From NCBI GenBank assembly GCA_013003805.1, contig JABDII010000075.1:1-8854 (forward strand): a DNA stretch of 8,854 nt, given 5' to 3'. Each line of letters opens with the position of its first letter. Position 1 is the stretch's first letter. The notes beneath the pieces are model-generated. The model made no database searches. It was not told where the DNA came from and saw nothing but the letters and a program-made list of their open reading frames with translations. Positions 5,973-8,854 of the stretch are shown one piece after another. The position numbers were made by a program, and so were the translations under genes. Source of the DNA: Gemmatimonadales bacterium. GTDB lineage: Bacteria > Gemmatimonadota > Gemmatimonadetes > Gemmatimonadales > GWC2-71-9.

Positions 5973-6132
5973 GTCCTTCCTTCTGGTCGGCTAATGGCCA
6001 GGGCAAGACCCCTGCCACGCGGCCTGGGCCTTGGGTACACCGGCCAATCGCCGGGTCTCCTCCGAAAGCCTAGGCCACGAACGGGAAGCCGTCAAGCGAG
6101 CCCTCCAGAGGCCCGGTGCCCCGGCGTGCCTC

Positions 6133-6161
6133 TTGCACGCCCAATTCCCGTCGACCATTCT
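6133..6161 (+). promoter_or_regulatory. Weak candidate promoter for the plus-strand exported protein
   Basis: TTGCAC (6133-6138, 4 of 6) is followed after 17 bp by CATTCT (6156-6161, 3 of 6). The start codon lies 40 nt further on. This is the best pair in the 229-bp divergent gap, but the -10 match is poor. The rest of that gap holds only GC-rich imperfect inverted repeats and no gene. Confidence 0.25.
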
Positions 6162-6201
6162 ACTCGGGATGATCGGTGATGCTGATAGAGGAGAATTGAA
6201 G

Positions 6202-6750
6202 ATGGACTGGAAAGCACGGCGGTTGACGTTGATGGCTCTAGCAGTGGCGGCGAGCACGCTGCCAGCCGGTGTCGTCTCGAGCCAGGAACAAGTCCGGACC
6301 TGCGGGTTAGGCGGTACGGTGGCTGCCCGCGTCAACGAATGCGCATTGATCTTCGGCTACGAGTTGACGGTACGCCGGGTGGAACCCCTTCCCGCAACCG
6401 GGCAGTTCAGCGAACTCGACCAGCCAACTCCCGTAGTATGGAGGCTCGTCGCGCGCACTGGCGGGAAGCTTCTCGTCTGGAAGGAGGAAGCGACCGGATT
6501 GCTGTGGATCTTCGTGGGAGACTTCAATCTCTACATCCAGGCGGAGCGCGCCTGCCAACGCTTCAGTCTCGGGCTTGGGCTTACCTGGCGGATTCCACAG
6601 GAGAGCACACTCGAAGTCGCACGACAACACAAACTCTTCGATGTACTCAACCAGCCCGGTGAGTACCTGACGCGTGTCACTCAGACCTCGCCGGAGCGGC
6701 GCCTGATCAGCCACACGCCGGCCAAGTACGCCGCCTGTGTCGCCAGGTAG
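6202..6750 (+). CDS. Exported protein of unknown function with four cysteines
   Basis: This encodes 182 residues. The frame is open from 6031, but ATG 6202 is the start: GGAG (6190-6193) lies 8 nt upstream and a signal peptide begins there (MDWKARR, then a hydrophobic stretch 8-25, cleavage near VVSS/Q28). The mature part has C34, C47, C118 and C179, an even number that fits two disulfides outside the cytoplasm. Segments VVWRLVARTGGKLLVWKEEATGLLWIFVGDFNLYI (78-112) look like consecutive beta strands. I do not recognise the family. It diverges from the 182-residue exported protein on the minus strand and ends 18 bp from the convergent small membrane protein gene. Whether the two equal-length exported proteins work together is unknown; their sequences are not visibly related. 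Confidence 0.78.
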   Translation: MDWKARRLTLMALAVAASTLPAGVVSSQEQVRTCGLGGTVAARVNECALIFGYELTVRRVEPLPATGQFSELDQPTPVVWRLVARTGGKLLVWKEEATGLLWIFVGDFNLYIQAERACQRFSLGLGLTWRIPQESTLEVARQHKLFDVLNQPGEYLTRVTQTSPERRLISHTPAKYAACVAR

Positions 6751-6768
6751 GAATAAGCCCGGCATGCA

Positions 6769-6930
6769 CTAGACAGGGCGTTTCCGGCCGCCGAACACGA
6801 GGCGCAGGAGAATCAGCACCGCGACCACGAGGGCCACGCTCGTCCAGTCGACTCCGGCAGCGAAATTCATGACCCGGGCCCCGAGCAACTTGAGGCCTGC
6901 TCCGACATTCAAGAATGCGTATTCGACCAT
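6769..6930 (-). CDS. Single-span small membrane protein (53 residues)
   Basis: This gene is too short for usual ORF cut-offs, but it has a complete frame from ATG 6930 to TAG 6769, with AGAGG 5 nt upstream. The protein starts MVEYAFLNVGAGLKLLGARV, a possible amphipathic helix, and has one strongly hydrophobic segment at about residues 29-47 (WTSVALVVAVLILLRLVFG). It ends in a basic tail (GGRKRPV). The positive C-terminus suggests that end stays in the cytoplasm. It lies 51 bp below the DUF3568-type lipoprotein gene and probably shares its transcript. No function is recognised. Confidence 0.65.
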   Translation of the reverse strand: MVEYAFLNVGAGLKLLGARVMNFAAGVDWTSVALVVAVLILLRLVFGGRKRPV

Positions 6931-6981
6931 GCCAGCCTCTCGGGGCGGGGGCGGAGGCTCGGTGTCCGCACGCCAGCTCGA

Positions 6982-7374
6982 TCAGGGAGCCGCGATACGG
7001 GCTAAGAGAGTCTGCGCAAACCCCTTGTCCCACTCGACCAGGTTGCGCCTTGCGGTGACCTCGACCTGGGTCGTGCCGGAATTCTTCCGCTCCAACTTCA
7101 CCGTAACGTCGAGATCCTCCTTCGTACCACGGAATTCCCGCGTATCGCCGTCGTGATCGATATTCTCGCCAACGGGGCGAACACCGAACTCCGTAAAGGC
7201 GGCCTGGGTACGGGCCACGAGACCGTCCATCGGCAGCTCGACTAAGGACTCGGCACCACGTGAGGTGAAGTAGATCCCCGTTCCAGCGCCGGCGCCGGCC
7301 GCGGCCAGAAAACACCCCCCCAGAAGCACGGACAGCAGGAATGGGGCCGCGACCGCCGGGCGGGTTACGCGCAT
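6982..7374 (-). CDS. DUF3568-type lipoprotein
   Basis: This encodes 130 residues from ATG 7374, chosen because GGAG lies 6 nt upstream and a lipoprotein signal follows: MRVTRPAVAAPFLLSVL with lipobox L-G-G-C21. The frame extends to an ATG at 7401, which would lengthen the n-region only. After the Cys comes a short Ala/Gly stretch (AAAGAGAGTGIYFTSRG) typical of the DUF3568 look. A helix (MDGLVARTQAAFTEFGV) and beta-rich segments (REFRGTKEDLDVTVKLERKNSGTTQVEVTARR) follow. Proteins of this kind are small membrane-anchored alpha/beta domains of unknown role. It probably leads a two-gene unit with the 53-residue membrane protein. The DUF assignment is from memory of the pattern, not a search. Confidence 0.8.
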   Translation of the reverse strand: MRVTRPAVAAPFLLSVLLGGCFLAAAGAGAGTGIYFTSRGAESLVELPMDGLVARTQAAFTEFGVRPVGENIDHDGDTREFRGTKEDLDVTVKLERKNSGTTQVEVTARRNLVEWDKGFAQTLLARIAAP

Positions 7375-7464
7375 TGGATGCTCCGCTGGTGAATGGGCCA
7401 CCTCACAATATGGGATCGGGTCCCTGCGAGGACCATCGGCGTCCCGGCCAACCCCAACAGGAGA

Positions 7465-7508
7465 GCCCGGCGACCCCTAAAGTCCGCCGGGCTTGACCGT
7501 CAACCCGG
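7465..7508 (-). terminator. Overlapping hairpins after the DUF5661 gene, likely terminator region
   Basis: Two inverted repeats share bases. One pairs 7487-7496 with 7500-7508 (CCGGGTTGA against TCAA-G-CCCGG, one bulge). The other pairs 7465-7472 with 7485-7492 (8 bp perfect, GCCCGGCG and CGCCGGGC). They lie 17 to 61 nt past the DUF5661 stop codon. The first is followed on the minus strand by ACTTTAG, a weak T run. Because both use 7487-7492, only one can form at a time. A terminator is the simplest reading. Confidence 0.4.
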
Positions 7509-7525
7509 TAGCTCAGCCTCCGTAC

Positions 7526-7807
7526 CTACACCTTGGTCCTCCTCGTATCCCAGTAGGCATAGGCCGCCGCTTCCATCTTCTCCAGCCGGGTGTAGTAGTC
7601 GGGCACTTCCTTCAAGTGAGCGAACGCGATTTTCCCGGTGAGCACCATATCGTCGTTCGTGATATTGGTCTGGGGATCCCGAGAGCCGTGCTCGAGTTCG
7701 ACCTCCAGTCCCTTACGGAACTCTTTGAGATCCACCGCGTCCCAATCGACCCCGATCCGTTTGCCGATGTTCCGTGCCTCGTCTAAGTCAATTTCGTTCA
7801 TAACCAT
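7526..7807 (-). CDS. DUF5661-type small protein
   Basis: This encodes 93 residues. ATG 7807 is chosen because a strong AGGAGGT lies 4 nt upstream; an in-frame GTG at 7813 falls inside that ribosome site and an ATG at 7801 is a near alternative. The sequence resembles what I know as DUF5661: IGVDWDAVDLKEFRKGLEVELEHG (18-41), DPQTNITNDDMVLTGKIAFAHLKE (44-67), then PDYYTRLEKME (69-79). The repeated His/Glu pattern (E38, H40, H64, E67, D70) could bind a metal; this is inference. No signal peptide or membrane segment is seen, so it is cytoplasmic. It diverges from the nitrilase-family gene across 192 bp that hold a 16-bp palindrome. Function unknown. Confidence 0.83.
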   Translation of the reverse strand: MVMNEIDLDEARNIGKRIGVDWDAVDLKEFRKGLEVELEHGSRDPQTNITNDDMVLTGKIAFAHLKEVPDYYTRLEKMEAAAYAYWDTRRTKV

Positions 7808-7864
7808 AGGCACCTCCTGCTACCCTCCCCTCATGCGTCTCATATTGTGGGCTCCAGCCAACCT

Positions 7865-7880
7865 AGCAGGGATCCCTGCT
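7865..7880. promoter_or_regulatory. 16-bp perfect palindrome, candidate operator
   Basis: AGCAGGGATCCCTGCT reads the same on both strands. It lies between the divergent DUF5661 and nitrilase-family genes, 58 bp and 120 bp from their start codons. A second nested arm pair (7852-7858 CTCCAGC with 7878-7884 GCTGGAG) uses one arm of it. There is no T tract on either side, so a terminator is unlikely; a dimeric repressor site is the simplest idea. I see no convincing sigma70 boxes in this gap. Confidence 0.4.
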
Positions 7881-7999
7881 GGAGGTGGTGAAGCTCATAT
7901 GAAGAAAAATTGTGCTTGAGTACATTTGCCCTTGCGAAAGCAGACTAGACTGACCCTGCGCGTCGGGGGTTCGGCGGGATGAATCCGAGGAGTATTGTC

Positions 8000-8824
8000 A
8001 TGAAAGTGGCCCTCATTCAGCAAGCATGCACGCCCGATCGATCCGCCAACCTCGAGCGTGCGCTTGGGGCCATGACCCAGGCCAAGGCTGCGGGTGCCGC
8101 CCTCGTCGCATTCCCCGAGTTGGCTATCGACCGCTTCTTCCCGCAACACCCGGCGGCGCCAGAGGCTCGCGAAGTCGCAGAGCCGATCCCCGGGCCCACC
8201 ACGCGTGCGATCTCCCGGAAGGCAGCCGAACTCGAGCTCGTGACCGTCTTCAACCTCTATGAATCCGACCCCGGGGATGGCCACTTCTACGATAGCTCCC
8301 CCGTCATCGACACCGACGGCACCATCCTAGGCGTGACCCGCATGGTCCATATCACCGAGTATCCCTGTTTTCACGAACAGGCCTACTACACGCCCGGAGA
8401 CCACGGGGCACCCGTGTACCGCACGAGAATTGGACCCGTCGGAGTGGCCGTCTGCTACGATCGTCACTATCCGGAATACATGCGGGCGCTGGGCCTGGCA
8501 GGGGCCGAGCTTGTGGTCATCCCTCAGGCGGGTTCAGTGGACGAGTGGCCGGAAGGACTCTACGAGGCAGAAGTCAGGACAGCGGCGTTTCAGAACGGCT
8601 ATTTCGCGGCACTCTGTAACCGCGTCGGCGAGGAGGAACGATTGACCTTCGCCGGCGAATCGTTTGTGGTTGACCCATCCGGACGCATGATCGCCCGCGC
8701 CAAGCAACTCGAAGAGGACCTCCTCCTCGTCGAGGTGGATCTCGCTCAGTGCCGAACCTCACACGCGCGGAAGCTCTTCTGGCGCGACCGACGTCCCGAT
8801 CTCTACCGCGAGTGGTTCGCCTGA
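8000..8824 (+). CDS. Nitrilase-superfamily amidohydrolase (N-carbamoyl amide hydrolase type) lacking the usual catalytic Lys
   Basis: This encodes 274 residues from ATG 8000, where GAGGAG (7987-7992) stands 7 nt upstream; an in-frame ATG at 7979 is less well placed. The C-N hydrolase fold is clear: MKVALIQQAC at the start, AFPELAIDRFF with catalytic Glu E40, and VGVAVCYDRHYPEYMRALGLAGAELVVIPQAG with catalytic Cys C152. Also present are YEAEVRTAAFQNGYFAALCNRVG (188-210) and the FAGESFVVDPSGRMIARA strand region (217-234). The closest branch appears to be N-carbamoylputrescine amidase / beta-ureidopropionase, which release CO2 and ammonia from N-carbamoyl amines or acids. In those enzymes the Lys of the Glu-Lys-Cys triad lies in an R-K-M-H-I segment; here the segment is R114-M-V-H-I118 and holds no Lys. 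E126 in FHEQ, a fourth conserved acid, is kept. With the dihydropyrimidinase in the same window it could supply the next step of pyrimidine breakdown. Confidence 0.9.
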   Translation: MKVALIQQACTPDRSANLERALGAMTQAKAAGAALVAFPELAIDRFFPQHPAAPEAREVAEPIPGPTTRAISRKAAELELVTVFNLYESDPGDGHFYDSSPVIDTDGTILGVTRMVHITEYPCFHEQAYYTPGDHGAPVYRTRIGPVGVAVCYDRHYPEYMRALGLAGAELVVIPQAGSVDEWPEGLYEAEVRTAAFQNGYFAALCNRVGEEERLTFAGESFVVDPSGRMIARAKQLEEDLLLVEVDLAQCRTSHARKLFWRDRRPDLYREWFA

Positions 8825-8854
8825 TACAACCGATCCTGTCAAAGCACGAGGCGC

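Noticed and set aside
5991..6040. CAGGG/CCCTG hairpin in the divergent gap upstream of the 182-residue exported proteins
   Set aside because: Only five good base pairs and no T tract; expected by chance at this GC content.
7899..7919. Six-codon open frame MKKNCA with GGAGG upstream, possible leader peptide
   Set aside because: The GGAGG stands 13 nt from the ATG, too far for good initiation, and no attenuator hairpin with a T tract follows before the nitrilase-family gene.

Overview
This window is a GC-rich stretch of bacterial chromosome with 13 supportable genes, 10 on the minus strand and 3 on the plus strand. No rRNA, tRNA, CRISPR array or insertion sequence is visible. Small exported proteins and lipoproteins dominate, and the protein sequences (as I remember the families) suggest an uncultivated or soil-type Gemmatimonadota-like bacterium. 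That assignment rests on memory of protein resemblance and is only moderately secure.

Left part (1-2650, all minus strand). The window opens inside a polytopic membrane protein whose C-terminal part lies outside; it may be the membrane domain of a receptor-type Ser/Thr kinase. It has a good sigma70-type promoter of its own (671-698), just below a strong intrinsic terminator (704-741). That terminator closes the upstream transcript, which carries a TPR-containing outer-membrane-type lipoprotein (2650-1334) and a secreted protein ending in an extreme Asp/His tail (1258-764).

Middle part (2874-5360). A 61-residue plus-strand protein with a C-terminal CxxC runs convergently, only 15 bp apart, into a three-gene minus-strand operon. 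In transcription order the operon holds a 97-residue uncharacterised protein with a HFEFRGG motif, a DUF99 / endonuclease-dU family protein, and a dihydropyrimidinase/D-hydantoinase with all metal ligands. The first two genes overlap by 47 nt.

Right part (5424-8824). Two divergent genes encode exported proteins of 182 residues each. They are followed on the minus strand by a DUF5661-type protein, a DUF3568-type lipoprotein and a 53-residue single-span membrane protein. The window ends with a plus-strand nitrilase-superfamily amidohydrolase of the N-carbamoyl-amide hydrolase kind. It lies across a 192-bp divergent intergenic region that contains a 16-bp perfect palindrome.

Taken together, the dihydropyrimidinase (ring opening of 5,6-dihydropyrimidines or hydantoins to N-carbamoyl amino acids) and the nitrilase-family enzyme (potential hydrolysis of N-carbamoyl compounds) could be two consecutive steps of reductive pyrimidine or hydantoin degradation. 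The operon partner of the first step belongs to a family linked to deoxyuridine-containing DNA. Two of these proteins look altered at positions I expect to be catalytic: the nitrilase-family Lys is Met, and an acidic position in the DUF99 protein is Gly. These points, the Asp/His tail and the small CxxC protein are the most interesting items here. I see no clear evidence of a completely new multi-gene system.
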